From NCBI RefSeq assembly GCF_040655735.1, contig NZ_JBFAKK010000004.1, positions 62,001 through 126,000 on the forward strand: a stretch of 64,000 nucleotides of DNA. The letters are read 5' to 3'. Under the pieces are notes generated by a model. That model was not told where the DNA came from. It worked only from the letters and a program-made list of their open reading frames with translations, and ran no database searches. The position numbers and the translations under genes are program-made. Shown here in pieces: positions 32,787-41,855 of the stretch (within the stretch, counting starts at the first letter, position 1; every line of letters starts with the position of its first letter). Source of the stretch: Phytomonospora sp040655735. Its GTDB lineage: Bacteria; Actinomycetota; Actinomycetes; Mycobacteriales; Micromonosporaceae.

Positions 32787-33845
32787 ATGACTTCGATGAC
32801 TCCGGCCGATGGCCGCAACGCAGCGCCCGCCGACTCCGCGTTCATCCGTGCCTGCCGGGGTCTGCCCGTCGAGCACACTCCCGTGTGGTTCATGCGGCAG
32901 GCGGGGCGCTCCCTACCCGAGTACCGGGCCCTGCGCCAGGGCGTGGCGATGCTCGACGCGTGCGCGCGTCCCGACATGATCACCGAGATCACGCTCCAGC
33001 CGGTGCGCCGGCACGGCGTGGACGCCGCGATCTTCTTCTCCGACATCATGGTCCCGCTGCACGCGATCGACCTGGGCGTCGAGATCGTCCCCGGTACCGG
33101 CCCGGTCGTCGAGAAGCCGGTGACCGGTGAGGCCGACCTCGACCGCCTTCGCGACCTCGCGCCCGAGGACGTCTGGTACGTCACCGAGGCCGTGCGGATG
33201 CTGGTCGCCGAGCTGGGCTCGACACCGCTGATCGGCTTCGCCGGCGCGCCGTTCACGGTCGCCAGCTACCTCATCGAGGGCGGCCCTTCGCGGACCTACA
33301 CCAAGACGAAGGCCCTCATGTACGGCCGCCCGGAGCTGTGGAACGCGCTGTGCGAGCGGCTGGCGGCCATCACGCTGTCCTTCCTGCGGGTCCAGATCGC
33401 CGCCGGCGCCAGCGCGATCCAGCTCTTCGACTCCTGGGCGGGCGCGCTGTCGGCGCGCGACTACGAGCGCTTCGTCGCGCCCCACTCCCGCGCCGTGTTC
33501 GCCGGACTGTCCGACGTGGACATCCCGAAGATCCACTTCGGGGTCGGCACCTCGCACCTGCTGGAGTCCATCGCCGAGGTCGGCGCCGACGTCGTCGGAG
33601 TCGACTGGCGCACGCCGCTCGACGCCGCCGCGGCCCGGGTCGGCGACCGCTCCGTCCAGGGCAACCTCGACCCCACGGTCCTCTTCGCGCCCGGCGAGGT
33701 CCTGGAAGCCGAGGTCCGCCGGATCCTCACCGAGGGCAAGGCCGCGCGCGGGCACGTCTTCAACCTCGGCCACGGCGTGATGCCCGACACCGACCCCGAC
33801 GCGCTCACCCGCACCGTCGAGCTGGTCCACGAGCACTCGTCATGA
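32787..33845 (+). CDS. hemE: Uroporphyrinogen decarboxylase
   Basis: A 352-residue TIM-barrel enzyme that converts uroporphyrinogen III to coproporphyrinogen III. Landmarks are PVWFMRQAGRSLPEYRALR (substrate-binding Arg residues), the Asp in AIFFSDIMVPL, GFAGAPFTVASYLIEGG, QLFDSWAGALS and a C-terminal GHVFNLGHGVMPDTDP. ATG 32787 precedes a second ATG by three codons; either could start. Its stop overlaps hemG by 4 bp (ATGA). It is the first gene of the hemE-hemG-chdC operon. Confidence 0.96.
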   Translation: MTSMTPADGRNAAPADSAFIRACRGLPVEHTPVWFMRQAGRSLPEYRALRQGVAMLDACARPDMITEITLQPVRRHGVDAAIFFSDIMVPLHAIDLGVEIVPGTGPVVEKPVTGEADLDRLRDLAPEDVWYVTEAVRMLVAELGSTPLIGFAGAPFTVASYLIEGGPSRTYTKTKALMYGRPELWNALCERLAAITLSFLRVQIAAGASAIQLFDSWAGALSARDYERFVAPHSRAVFAGLSDVDIPKIHFGVGTSHLLESIAEVGADVVGVDWRTPLDAAAARVGDRSVQGNLDPTVLFAPGEVLEAEVRRILTEGKAARGHVFNLGHGVMPDTDPDALTRTVELVHEHSS

Positions 33846-35236
33846 CCCGCGTCCTGGTCATCGGCGGCGGCATCACCGGACTCGCCGCCGCCCTGCGGCT
33901 CCGCGAACTCGGCGGACCCGCCCTGGAGATCACCGTCGTCGACCGTGCCGACCGCCTCGGCGGGAAACTCCGCACCGGCCAGATCGCCGACACACCGGTC
34001 GAACTCGGCGCCGAGACCTTCCTCGTGCGCCGCCCCGAAGCCCTGCGCCTGGCCGCCAAGGTCGGCCTCGCCGAGGCCGTCACCCATCCCGCGGGACTGC
34101 CCGCCGCGCTCGCCGTCGACGGAGCCCTGCGGCCCATCCCGAAGGGCACGCTGCTCGGCGTTCCCGGCGACTTCGACGCCGTCGCCGAGGCGGGCGTGCT
34201 CACGCCCGATGGCCTGGCGCGGCTGCGCGCCGAGGAGACCTCCGAGGGCCCCCTCCTGACCGGCGAGGACACCACCGTCGGCGCACTCGTCCGCCGCGCC
34301 TTCGGCGACGAGGTCGCCGACCGGCTCGTCGACCCGCTCCTCGGCGGCGTCTACGCCGGTCGCGCCGACGAGCTCTCACTGCGCGCCACGGCCCCCGCCC
34401 TGGCCGCGGCCGCCCGCGAACACGACCGCCTGTCCGACGCCGTCCGCGCCGCCGCCAAACCCGCACCGGCCGCGCCCGCCCCCGTCTTCGGCACCATCGA
34501 AGGCGGCTTGAGCATGCTCGTGGAGGCCACCGCGCTCGCCTCCGGCGCCGAACTGCGCCTCGGCCTGCCCGTCCGCGAACTCGCCCGCGAGGGCGAGCGC
34601 TGGCTGGCGACCGTCGGCGACACCCGCGATCCTGAGGTCCTGGAAGCCGACGCGGTCGTCCTGGCCGTCCCGGCCCGCCCGGCCGCCCGGCTGCTGGCCG
34701 GGATCGACGCGGGGGCCGCCGACCAGGTCGGCGTGCTGGAGTACGCGAGCATGGCGCTGGTGACCATGGCACTGGACCTCGACGAGGAGCTGCCGCGCCT
34801 GTCGGGCTTCCTCGTCCCGGCGACCGAGGGCCGCGCGGTCAAGGCCGCCACCTTCTTCTCCCGCAAATGGCCGCATCGCAACGACGAGCTGACCGTGCTG
34901 CGCTGCTCCATCGGCCGCCACGGGCAGGAGGCCGAGCTACAGCGCACCGATGCCGAACTGATCGAGCTGGCCCGCACCGAACTCGGTGAACTGATCGGGC
35001 GGCCGCTGCCGGAGCCGGTCGAGGCGCACGTCACGCGCTGGGGCGGAGGCCTGCCGCAGTACGGGCCCGGCCACGACGACCGGATCGCGAGCGTGCGCGA
35101 GGCGCTGTCGGCGCACCCGACGCTGGCCCTGGCCGGCGCGGCATTCGACGGCGTGGGCATCCCGGTGTGCGTCGCCTCGGGGGAGCGCGCCGCCGAGCGA
35201 GTGCACGCCGCTCTGGCAGCCCCCGGAAACGGCTGA
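33842..35236 (+). CDS. hemG: Coproporphyrinogen III oxidase / protoporphyrinogen oxidase (HemG/HemY type)
   Basis: A 464-residue FAD enzyme. The dinucleotide motif is RVLVIGGGITGLAAALRLRE, followed by VDRADRLGGKLRTG, and a C-terminal FAD-contact GAAFDGVGIPVCVASG. In Gram-positive bacteria HemY-type proteins oxidise coproporphyrinogen III to coproporphyrin III (CgoX) for the coproporphyrin-dependent route, which fits the chdC gene directly downstream. Soluble or peripheral, no transmembrane helix. Cotranslated with hemE through a 4-bp overlap. Confidence 0.93.
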   Translation: MTRVLVIGGGITGLAAALRLRELGGPALEITVVDRADRLGGKLRTGQIADTPVELGAETFLVRRPEALRLAAKVGLAEAVTHPAGLPAALAVDGALRPIPKGTLLGVPGDFDAVAEAGVLTPDGLARLRAEETSEGPLLTGEDTTVGALVRRAFGDEVADRLVDPLLGGVYAGRADELSLRATAPALAAAAREHDRLSDAVRAAAKPAPAAPAPVFGTIEGGLSMLVEATALASGAELRLGLPVRELAREGERWLATVGDTRDPEVLEADAVVLAVPARPAARLLAGIDAGAADQVGVLEYASMALVTMALDLDEELPRLSGFLVPATEGRAVKAATFFSRKWPHRNDELTVLRCSIGRHGQEAELQRTDAELIELARTELGELIGRPLPEPVEAHVTRWGGGLPQYGPGHDDRIASVREALSAHPTLALAGAAFDGVGIPVCVASGERAAERVHAALAAPGNG

Positions 35237-35262
35237 ACGCGCGGCGGGGGGAGAATCGCGGC

Positions 35263-35970
35263 ATGGCCGAGTCGATCAATCCGAACGCCGCCCGTATCCG
35301 CGAGCTGAACGACACCATCCGCTACACGATGTGGTCGGTCTTCAAAGCGGTCACCCCGCTGCCCGGCATGCGCGACGACCTCGCCGAGGACGTGGAGGCG
35401 CTGTTCAAGTCCCTCGCCGAGAAGGACGTCGTGGTCCGCGGCACCTACGAGGTCTCGGGCCTTCGCGCCGACGCCGATCTGATGATCTGGTGGCACGCGG
35501 AGTCCTCCGACGAGCTGCAGGCGGCCTACGCGGCCTTCCGGCGCACCTCGCTGGGGCGGCACCTGGAGCCGGTGTGGTCGTCGATGGCGCTGCACCGCCC
35601 GGCGGAGTTCAACAAGAGCCACATCCCGGCCTTCCTCGCCGACGAGGACCCGCGCGCCTACATCTGCGTGTACCCCTTCGTGCGCTCCTACGAGTGGTAC
35701 CTGCTCCCCGACGAGGAGCGCCGGGCGATGCTGGCCGAGCACGGCAAGCAGGCGCGCGGTTTCCCCGACGTGCGGGCGAACACCGTCGCGGCCTTCGCCC
35801 TCGGCGACTACGAGTGGATGCTGGCCTTCGAGGCCGACGAGTTGCACCGCATCGTCGACCTGATGCGGGAGCTGCGGGCATCCCGGGCGCGCAGGCACGT
35901 GCGCGAGGAGATCCCGTTCTACACTGGTCGCCGCCGCTCGGTCGCCGAGATCGTCGGCGCGCTTCCCTAA
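35263..35970 (+). CDS. chdC: Coproheme decarboxylase (HemQ)
   Basis: A 235-residue protein of the chlorite-dismutase-like family that decarboxylates coproheme to heme b using peroxide. Visible features are MWSVFKAVTPLPG, ADLMIWWHAESSDELQ, the YICVYPFVRSYEWYLLP block containing the catalytic Tyr region, GKQARGFPDVRANTVAAFAL with the proximal His/Lys region, and DYEWMLAFEADEL. The frame extends upstream, but ATG 35263 has GGGGGGAGA nearby and follows the hemG stop by 26 bp. Together with hemE and hemG it gives the coproporphyrin-dependent heme branch; the ferrochelatase gene is outside the window. Confidence 0.95.
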   Translation: MAESINPNAARIRELNDTIRYTMWSVFKAVTPLPGMRDDLAEDVEALFKSLAEKDVVVRGTYEVSGLRADADLMIWWHAESSDELQAAYAAFRRTSLGRHLEPVWSSMALHRPAEFNKSHIPAFLADEDPRAYICVYPFVRSYEWYLLPDEERRAMLAEHGKQARGFPDVRANTVAAFALGDYEWMLAFEADELHRIVDLMRELRASRARRHVREEIPFYTGRRRSVAEIVGALP

Positions 35971-35986
35971 GGGGATCGGCTGAAAC

Positions 35987-36034
35987 AAAACGGTGCCGAC
36001 CGGCGCAATTCGCTCCTCGCGCACCGTTTTTGTT
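35987..36034 (+). terminator. Intrinsic terminator of heme operon
   Basis: AAAACGGTGC (35987-35996) pairs with GCACCGTTTT (36021-36030) around a 24-nt loop, ending TTTTTGTT. It begins 17 bp after chdC. The A-run gives possible function on the other strand too. Confidence 0.8.
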
Positions 36035-36091
36035 CCTCCCGTGCCGGGGTCAAGGGTGGCGCGGGTCACGCAAATCTGGTAACTGTCTCGC

Positions 36092-37567
36092 ATGACAAAT
36101 ACCGATGTGACCGAATCGCCCCCACCGGACGGAGAGGCTCCGCCGACGGAGTTGAAGCGCGCCATCGGGCCGAAGCTGCTGCTGCTGTTCATCATCGGCG
36201 ACATCCTCGGCACCGGTGTGTACGCGCTGACCGGAAACGTGGCCAAACAGGTCGGCGGCGCGTTGTGGGTCCCGTTCCTGTTCGCGTTCGTGTCGGCCTT
36301 CCTGACCGCGTTCAGCTATCTCGAACTGGTCGGGAAATACCCCCGGGCCGCCGGTGCGGCGCTGTACACGCACAAGGCGTGGGGAATCCACTTCTTCACC
36401 TTCATGGTGGCGTTCACGGTGATGTCGTCGGGCATGAGCTCGGCATCCTCGGCGGCGCGGGCCGTCGGTTCGAGCTATCTCCCGAAGCTGTTCAATTTCA
36501 GTGACCACTTCCCCGACCTGTACAACGCCGACGGGACGCCGAGCGAGGCGCTGATCATCCCGATCGCGATCGCCTTCCTGCTCATCTTCGCCGCGCTGAA
36601 CCTGCGCGGGGTCAGCGAGTCGGTGAAGGCGAACGTGGCCTTCACGATCATCGAGATGTCCGGTCTGGCGATCGTCGCCGTCGTCGCCGTCATCGGCATC
36701 TTCGAGGGGAAGGGCGACGCGGGGCGTCTGACGGAGTTCAACACGGCCGACTCGCCGGTGTTCCTGGCCGTCATCGGGGCGACGTCACTGGCATTCTTCG
36801 CGATGGTCGGCTTCGAGGACTCGGTGAACATGGCCGAGGAGACCACCAACCCCCGGATCTTCCCGCGCGCCATGCTGCTCGGCATGTGCATCGCGGCCGG
36901 GATCTACCTGCTCATCGCGATCCTGTCGTCGACCCTGCTCAGCTCGGCCGACCTCAGCAAGGGCGAGGCCGGCGCGCTGCAGAACGTCGTGCAGTACGCG
37001 GTTCCGGGCTTCCCGCTGTGGATCTTCCTGGCGATCTCGATCTTCGCCGTGTCGAACTCGGCCCTGATCAACATGATGATGGCCAGCCGGCTCGTCTACG
37101 GCATGGCCCGCCAGCGCGTGATCCCCGCGGTGCTCGGCAAGGTCGCCCCGACCCGCCGGACCCCCTGGACGGCGATCATCTTCACCTCGCTCATCGCGAT
37201 GGCCCTGACCTCGTACTCCAACACGCAGACCCTCGGCGCGACGACATCGCTACTGCTGCTCGCGGTGTTCACCGTGGTCAACGTCGCCGTCCTGGTGCTG
37301 CGCAAGGACCGGGTGGAGCACAAGCACTTCCGGACCCCGACGCCGCTGCCGATCCTCGGGATGATCATCAGCCTCATCCTGATCGTGCCGTGGTCGTCGA
37401 TCTACAAGGGGGAGTGGGTCGCCTCCGAGCGGGACAAGTTCGCCCTGGCCGGATACCTGCTGGCCATCGGGCTCGTCCTGTGGGCGGTCACCTTCATAAC
37501 CCAGCGCATCACCGGTCAGCGCCAGACGCGCGGTGACGTCCCCATCGACGAGGAGCCGCACCCCTGA
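36092..37567 (+). CDS. APC-family amino acid permease
   Basis: A 491-residue transporter with about 12 transmembrane helices. The APC signature near the first helix is intact (LLLLFIIGDILGTGVYALTG, with the unwound GxGVY substrate motif). Further motifs are LELVGKYPRAAGAALY and FFAMVGFEDSVNMAEETTNP. The substrate is not evident; basic or branched amino acids and polyamines are all possible for this cluster. It is monocistronic between two terminators, with no nearby catabolic genes. The start is ATG 36092, with a 120-bp upstream gap. Confidence 0.9.
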   Translation: MTNTDVTESPPPDGEAPPTELKRAIGPKLLLLFIIGDILGTGVYALTGNVAKQVGGALWVPFLFAFVSAFLTAFSYLELVGKYPRAAGAALYTHKAWGIHFFTFMVAFTVMSSGMSSASSAARAVGSSYLPKLFNFSDHFPDLYNADGTPSEALIIPIAIAFLLIFAALNLRGVSESVKANVAFTIIEMSGLAIVAVVAVIGIFEGKGDAGRLTEFNTADSPVFLAVIGATSLAFFAMVGFEDSVNMAEETTNPRIFPRAMLLGMCIAAGIYLLIAILSSTLLSSADLSKGEAGALQNVVQYAVPGFPLWIFLAISIFAVSNSALINMMMASRLVYGMARQRVIPAVLGKVAPTRRTPWTAIIFTSLIAMALTSYSNTQTLGATTSLLLLAVFTVVNVAVLVLRKDRVEHKHFRTPTPLPILGMIISLILIVPWSSIYKGEWVASERDKFALAGYLLAIGLVLWAVTFITQRITGQRQTRGDVPIDEEPHP

Positions 37568-37582
37568 CCACGTCGGAAGCGG

Positions 37583-37618
37583 GCGAAGGCCCCGGGTCGA
37601 GCAACCCGGGGCCTTCGC
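37583..37618. terminator. Bidirectional hairpin terminator
   Basis: A 14-bp perfect stem (37583-37596 and 37605-37618) with an 8-nt loop between the convergent APC permease and lipoprotein genes. No U-tract on either side. Confidence 0.75.
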
Positions 37619-37661
37619 GCTGTCCGCGGTGGCCGGTGGTGGGCGGCCGGTGCGGAGCCGA

Positions 37662-38147
37662 TCAGACGGGGAGCACTCCGAAACCGATTCCGGGGCAGGA
37701 GTCGTCGATCTTGTTCGAGTTGTCCTCGTAGGCGTCGACCGCCTTGTCGTCGATGCCCTCGGCCTCGAGCTTCTCGATGGTGTCGTAGTCCTCGGCCTCG
37801 ACGGCCTTCTCGTACTCCTCCATCTGCGGGGTCTCCTCACCCCACGTGGTGACCCGGGTCCCGAGGTCGGGGTCCTCGAAGTCCTTGCCGTTGGCCGCGG
37901 CCCACGAGGCGAGCGCGAGGATCTTCTCGGGCTCGAACTCGTCGAAGGACGCCGTGGCGTTCGGAGCGTTGTCGTCCACCTGCTCCTTGAGGTCGGAGCA
38001 GTCCAGCGAGGGACTGTCGTCCGAGCCCGCCCCGGTACCGGTCCCGGCACCGGTGTCGGAGCCGGTCAGACCGCAACCGGCCAGGGCCGCGCCGACGATC
38101 GAGACGGCGGCGGCGGTGGACAGAACGCGTCGTGCGAGGTGACTCAT
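37662..38147 (-). CDS. Small acidic lipoprotein
   Basis: A 161-residue exported protein. The signal peptide RRVLSTAAAVSIVGAALAGC ends in a standard lipobox with lipidated Cys25. A Gly/Thr/Ser linker (TGAGTGTGAGSDD) follows, then a highly acidic domain with two further Cys residues (LDCSDLKEQV and DDSCPGIGF) that could pair. No catalytic motif is visible. The start ATG 38147 has AAAGGAAG upstream; the frame extends further but without signal-like sequence. Likely anchored on the outer face of the membrane. Function unknown. Confidence 0.75.
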   Translation of the reverse strand: MSHLARRVLSTAAAVSIVGAALAGCGLTGSDTGAGTGTGAGSDDSPSLDCSDLKEQVDDNAPNATASFDEFEPEKILALASWAAANGKDFEDPDLGTRVTTWGEETPQMEEYEKAVEAEDYDTIEKLEAEGIDDKAVDAYEDNSNKIDDSCPGIGFGVLPV

Positions 38148-38404
38148 AACTTCCTTTTGTCTTTGTTGAAAGGGTTGTGGGGCAGCAGGCACCATATTCG
38201 GCTGATGCCACATTCGGCCGCACTCGTCTACGCTTCCTTGTGGGGAGGGCACAAAGACGGTCTCCGTTGTATGTGGGAAGGCGCCCTGCCGGGGCGAAGT
38301 CGGCGCCCGAAACCTACAAAGGATTTCGATGGAACCGATAGTGTCGAGGGGTTCTCACGCAAGGCGATCGATGCTACGAGCCGTGAACGGATGATCGGGA
38401 TCGG
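38148..38404. other. Intergenic gap, 257 bp, no gene found
   Basis: Lies between the lipoprotein start and the acetyltransferase stop, both on the minus strand. The part next to 38147 is relatively AT-rich and should hold the lipoprotein promoter. I found no convincing -35/-10 pair, RNA gene or long dyad in the rest. Confidence 0.5.
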
Positions 38405-38848
38405 TCAGGGGGTCGCCGGGCGGCGCATCGGGATGTGCGGGATGCCGTCCTCGTCGAGGTACTCGGCTCCGGCGTCCTCGTAGCCGAAGCGCGCGTAGAA
38501 GTCCCGGGCGTAGGTCTGGGCGTCCAGGACAGATTCGCGGGCTCCGATCGCCTCCATCGCCGCCGCCATGAGCCGGCCGCCGACGCCTGTCCCACGCGCG
38601 GAGAGTTCCGTGCAGACCCGCCCGATGCGCGCCACTCCGTCGGCGTCGGACAGCACGCGCAGGTATCCGGTCACCCGCCCGCCGTCCTCGGTCCACACGT
38701 GCAGAGTGCCGGGTTCGGTGTCACGGCCGTCGAGCTCGGGATAGACGGCCTTCTGCTCCACGACGAAGACATCGACGCGAAGGCGCAGCAACGCGTAGAG
38801 AAGGGACGTGTCGAGTTCACTGAAAGGCGCGCTGTGGATCGTCGTCAT
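38405..38848 (-). CDS. GNAT acetyltransferase, ElaA type
   Basis: A 147-residue N-acetyltransferase. The ElaA pattern is clear: LYALLRLRVDVFVVEQKAVYPELDG (RxxVFVVEQ), GYLRVLSD, IGRVCTELSARGTGVGGRLM (acetyl-CoA pyrophosphate loop, R-G-T-G-V-G) and FYARFGYEDAGAEYLDEDGI. Its substrate is unknown. ATG 38848 was chosen; an in-frame ATG six codons earlier has no better context. The gene shares the 197-bp divergent region with pepC. Confidence 0.85.
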   Translation of the reverse strand: MTTIHSAPFSELDTSLLYALLRLRVDVFVVEQKAVYPELDGRDTEPGTLHVWTEDGGRVTGYLRVLSDADGVARIGRVCTELSARGTGVGGRLMAAAMEAIGARESVLDAQTYARDFYARFGYEDAGAEYLDEDGIPHIPMRRPATP

Positions 38849-39045
38849 CCGCACATGACAGCACAATCGAAGTAGCGTCGCAGGGCCAGGTCAAGTCAGT
38901 GAAACTCTTCGCGAACGACCAGGTCACCACCGTGTCACAGCATGATCTCGCCCTCGCCGTTACTCACTCGTAAGCGCTAGGGTGCCAGAAAGCTCGTTAC
39001 CAGCCTCACAAGATCCAACACACGCGATCCGCAAGGAGCCACCCG

Positions 39046-40374
39046 ATGGACGCAGCGCTCACACAGTCGCAACTCGACGCGCTACACAAGGAGTTCACCG
39101 CCAACCGGGCCTACAAGGTGGCCCAGAACGCGGTCGCGAAGACCTCCCTGCACAACGTTGTCCTCGACAACGTCAAGGCCAAGGGCGTCGACCACACGAT
39201 GTCCCACCACCTCGACGACTGGAAGGTCACCAACCAGAAGCAGAGCGGCCGCTGTTGGCTGTTCGCCGGCCTCAACCTGCTGCGCCCCGGCGCGATGGCG
39301 GCCATGAAGCTCAAGGACTTCGAGTTCTCCCAGAACCACATCATGTTCTGGGACAAGATCGAACGCGCCAACTACCTGCTGGAGCAGGTCATCGACATGG
39401 CCGACCGCGACCTTGAGGACCGCACCCTGCACAAGGTGCTCGCCACGGCCGCCGAGGACGGCGGCCAGTGGAACATGTTCGTCGCCCTGGTGCAAAAGCA
39501 CGGCCTGGTCCCCAAGTCGGTGATGCCCGAGACGCACGCCTCCTCCGCCACCCGCGAGATGAACAACGTCCTGCGCAAGGTCCTGCGCGAGGGCGCGCTG
39601 CGCCTGCGCGAGCAGTCGGCGACCGGCGCGGCGATCGAGGCCCTGCGCGAGACCAAGGAGGAGATCCTCCAGGTCGTGCACCGGGTGCTCTGCATCCACC
39701 TCGGCACGCCCCCGGCGTCGTTCAACTGGCAGTGGATCGACTCCGACAAGGAGTTCCACCGCGACGGTGAGCTGACGCCGCAGGAGTTCGCCGCCAAGTA
39801 CGTGACGCTGCCGCTGGAGGAGTACGTCTGCCTCGTGCACGACCCCCGCCACGAGTACGGCCGCACCTACACCGTCGACCGCCTCGGCAACGTCGTGGAC
39901 GCCCCCGGCGTCGTCTACCTCAACGTCGACATCGACGTGATCGCCGACATCGCCGCCAAGGCCATCGTCGACGGCGAGCCGGTCTGGTTCGGCTGCGACG
40001 TCGGCCCGCACATGTCGGGCGACGAGGGCATCTGGGACACCAAGCTCTTCGACTACGAGTCGCTGTACGACACCGACTTCGACCTCGACAAGGCCCAGCG
40101 TCTCCACTACCAGGAGACCGCGATGACGCACGCCATGCTCTTCACCGGCGTCGACGTCCGCGACAACGAGCCGGTCCGCTGGCGCGTGGAGAACAGCTGG
40201 GGCGACGAGAAGGCCCAGAGCGGCTACTGGACCATGACCTCCGACTGGTTCCGGGAGTACGTGTTCGAGATCTCGGCCCGCCGCTCCGCCCTCCCGGCCG
40301 AGCTCGCCGCCGGCCTGGACACCGAGCCGATCGTGCTGCCCGCGTGGGACCCGATGGGGTCGCTCGCCCGCTAG
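39046..40374 (+). CDS. pepC: Aminopeptidase C / bleomycin hydrolase (C1B cysteine peptidase)
   Basis: A 442-residue cytoplasmic papain-fold peptidase. The triad is visible: Gln64 and Cys70 in NQKQSGRCWLFAGLN, His362 in ETAMTHAMLFTGVD and Asn383 in WRVENSWGDE. Length and overall layout match PepC/bleomycin hydrolase, which forms a hexamer with internal active sites and removes N-terminal residues. It can also inactivate bleomycin-like drugs. The last residues (WDPMGSLAR) would be the self-inserting C-terminal arm. Monocistronic with a very strong terminator. Confidence 0.95.
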   Translation: MDAALTQSQLDALHKEFTANRAYKVAQNAVAKTSLHNVVLDNVKAKGVDHTMSHHLDDWKVTNQKQSGRCWLFAGLNLLRPGAMAAMKLKDFEFSQNHIMFWDKIERANYLLEQVIDMADRDLEDRTLHKVLATAAEDGGQWNMFVALVQKHGLVPKSVMPETHASSATREMNNVLRKVLREGALRLREQSATGAAIEALRETKEEILQVVHRVLCIHLGTPPASFNWQWIDSDKEFHRDGELTPQEFAAKYVTLPLEEYVCLVHDPRHEYGRTYTVDRLGNVVDAPGVVYLNVDIDVIADIAAKAIVDGEPVWFGCDVGPHMSGDEGIWDTKLFDYESLYDTDFDLDKAQRLHYQETAMTHAMLFTGVDVRDNEPVRWRVENSWGDEKAQSGYWTMTSDWFREYVFEISARRSALPAELAAGLDTEPIVLPAWDPMGSLAR

Positions 40375-40390
40375 CCACAACAGACACGAC

Positions 40391-40438
40391 CGGAGACCCA
40401 CCGGGGCGGCGGCGTCCGCCCCGGTGGGTCTCCGTTTT
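40391..40438 (+). terminator. 19-bp perfect intrinsic terminator after pepC
   Basis: 40391-40409 and 40416-40434 are exact reverse complements with a 6-nt loop, followed by TTTT. The longest stem with a U-tract in the window. Confidence 0.92.
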
Positions 40439-40635
40439 GCCGTGTCCACAATGGATCGTCATCCGCCGGAAGGCCGCTTTCGGCGGCCGACGGGACAGTG
40501 GGTTCTGCGTCGATGAGGCAGGGCGTGCCGGTCGCCGACTTCTGTTCCCGGACAAGAAAACCCGCGCCGGCAGCGAACCAAAGAAGCGGTGCGGGCCATC
40601 TGTATGTTTGATCCACTCAACCGAAAGGGACACAC

Positions 40636-41685
40636 GTGTCACCGAAGATCAACCGTAGGGGTGCGCTGGGCTTCGGCACCGCCGTCGCCGCCGGAACCGT
40701 CCTCGCCGGCGGGAGCGCCGTCGCCGCGGCGACCGGCGCCTCGGCCCTCGAAGCCGGGGAGACCGCCGAGGAGATCTCGCCCGCGACGAGCGTCAGCCAG
40801 GCCTGCGAGCGCGTTCGCCGCATCTACGAGCGGCACAGCGCGGTCGCCGGTGGGACCTGGCGTGCCCACATCACCGTCGCCGACTCCGCCGGCAACCAGC
40901 ACGTCGCCGTCTCCGACGAGTCCGACACGGTCGTCGACGCCCTCAGCGTCAACAAGATCGCCATCGCCACGGCGGTGCTGGACAAGGCCGACCGCGGCCT
41001 GATCGCCATGACGGACCTGATCGACGTCACCCAGGAGATCATCATCCCCGGTGGGGACGGGATGTTCCGCTTCGACGGCTGGTACCCCAGTCATGTGACG
41101 GTCGGCCACGCCCTGGCCAACCTGCTCACCATCTCCTGCGACACCTCGGTCCGGCTCTCCGGACTGAAGGCGCCGACCCTGGAGATCAACGAGATCATGG
41201 TCGCCAAGGGCTTCCCGAAGACCCAGGTCGAGCCCGGCTCCAACCCCAACCGCATGTTCATGGGCTGGACCACCCCGCGCGAGATGCACGACCTCTTCTC
41301 CGCGCACATCCGCGGGCAGCTCCTCTCGGAGACCGCGACGACCTTCCTGTTCAACCTGCTGCGCTCGCCGATCGCGTTCACCGACGGCATCCGCCTGAAC
41401 CTGTCCACCAATGACCGCATGCGCATCGCGACGAAGGCCGGGTGGCTCGACAACGACCGCCACGAGGCCGGGATCGTCTTCGACGCCGCCGGCGCGCCGA
41501 TCCTGACCTACTCCATCTTCGCCACGCTGCCCGACAGCGACCCCGAGAACTACGGCAGCACCCACCCGCTGAACGCCGCCCGCGCCCGCATGGGCGAGCG
41601 GTTCTTCAACGTGGTGAGCCGCCTGTCCGGACCGGCCCGCTTCGCCGAGGCCGCGCCGGAGTACCAGCCGACCAACGGCGGCTGA
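40636..41685 (+). CDS. Tat-exported class A beta-lactamase-like serine hydrolase
   Basis: A 349-residue secreted protein. The signal INRRGALGFGTAVAAGTVL has a twin-Arg motif and ends near AAA at residue 32. The penicillin-recognising fold is suggested by Ser104-x-x-Lys107 (DALSVNKIAIATAVLDKA), an SxD triad in NLLTISCDTSV, and K-A-G in TKAGWLDN in the place of KTG. The middle carries the family pattern VTVGHALANLLTIS. The usual ExxLN omega-loop is not obvious, so true beta-lactamase activity is uncertain; a peptidase or esterase role is possible. GTG start with AAAGGGA upstream. Located between two strong terminators. Confidence 0.8.
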   Translation: MSPKINRRGALGFGTAVAAGTVLAGGSAVAAATGASALEAGETAEEISPATSVSQACERVRRIYERHSAVAGGTWRAHITVADSAGNQHVAVSDESDTVVDALSVNKIAIATAVLDKADRGLIAMTDLIDVTQEIIIPGGDGMFRFDGWYPSHVTVGHALANLLTISCDTSVRLSGLKAPTLEINEIMVAKGFPKTQVEPGSNPNRMFMGWTTPREMHDLFSAHIRGQLLSETATTFLFNLLRSPIAFTDGIRLNLSTNDRMRIATKAGWLDNDRHEAGIVFDAAGAPILTYSIFATLPDSDPENYGSTHPLNAARARMGERFFNVVSRLSGPARFAEAAPEYQPTNGG

Positions 41686-41699
41686 GCCGGATCGCCCGG

Positions 41700-41739
41700 C
41701 GGCCGGGACCCACCCGCAAGGGCGGGTCCCGGCCGTTTT
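41700..41739 (+). terminator. Intrinsic terminator after serine hydrolase
   Basis: A 16-bp stem with a single A-C mismatch (41700-41715 and 41720-41735), loop GCAA, followed by TTTT. Begins 14 bp after the stop codon. Confidence 0.88.
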
Positions 41740-41855
41740 CACCGCCGCCGACGGCGTGGGGCATCACTCACCCGCGCGCGCCGGACCCTCCGCGCGGCAC
41801 CGGTCGGGAATAATCACGATCGTGCCCGCTCGTCGGAGTGTGGGGGAGGAGCCCG

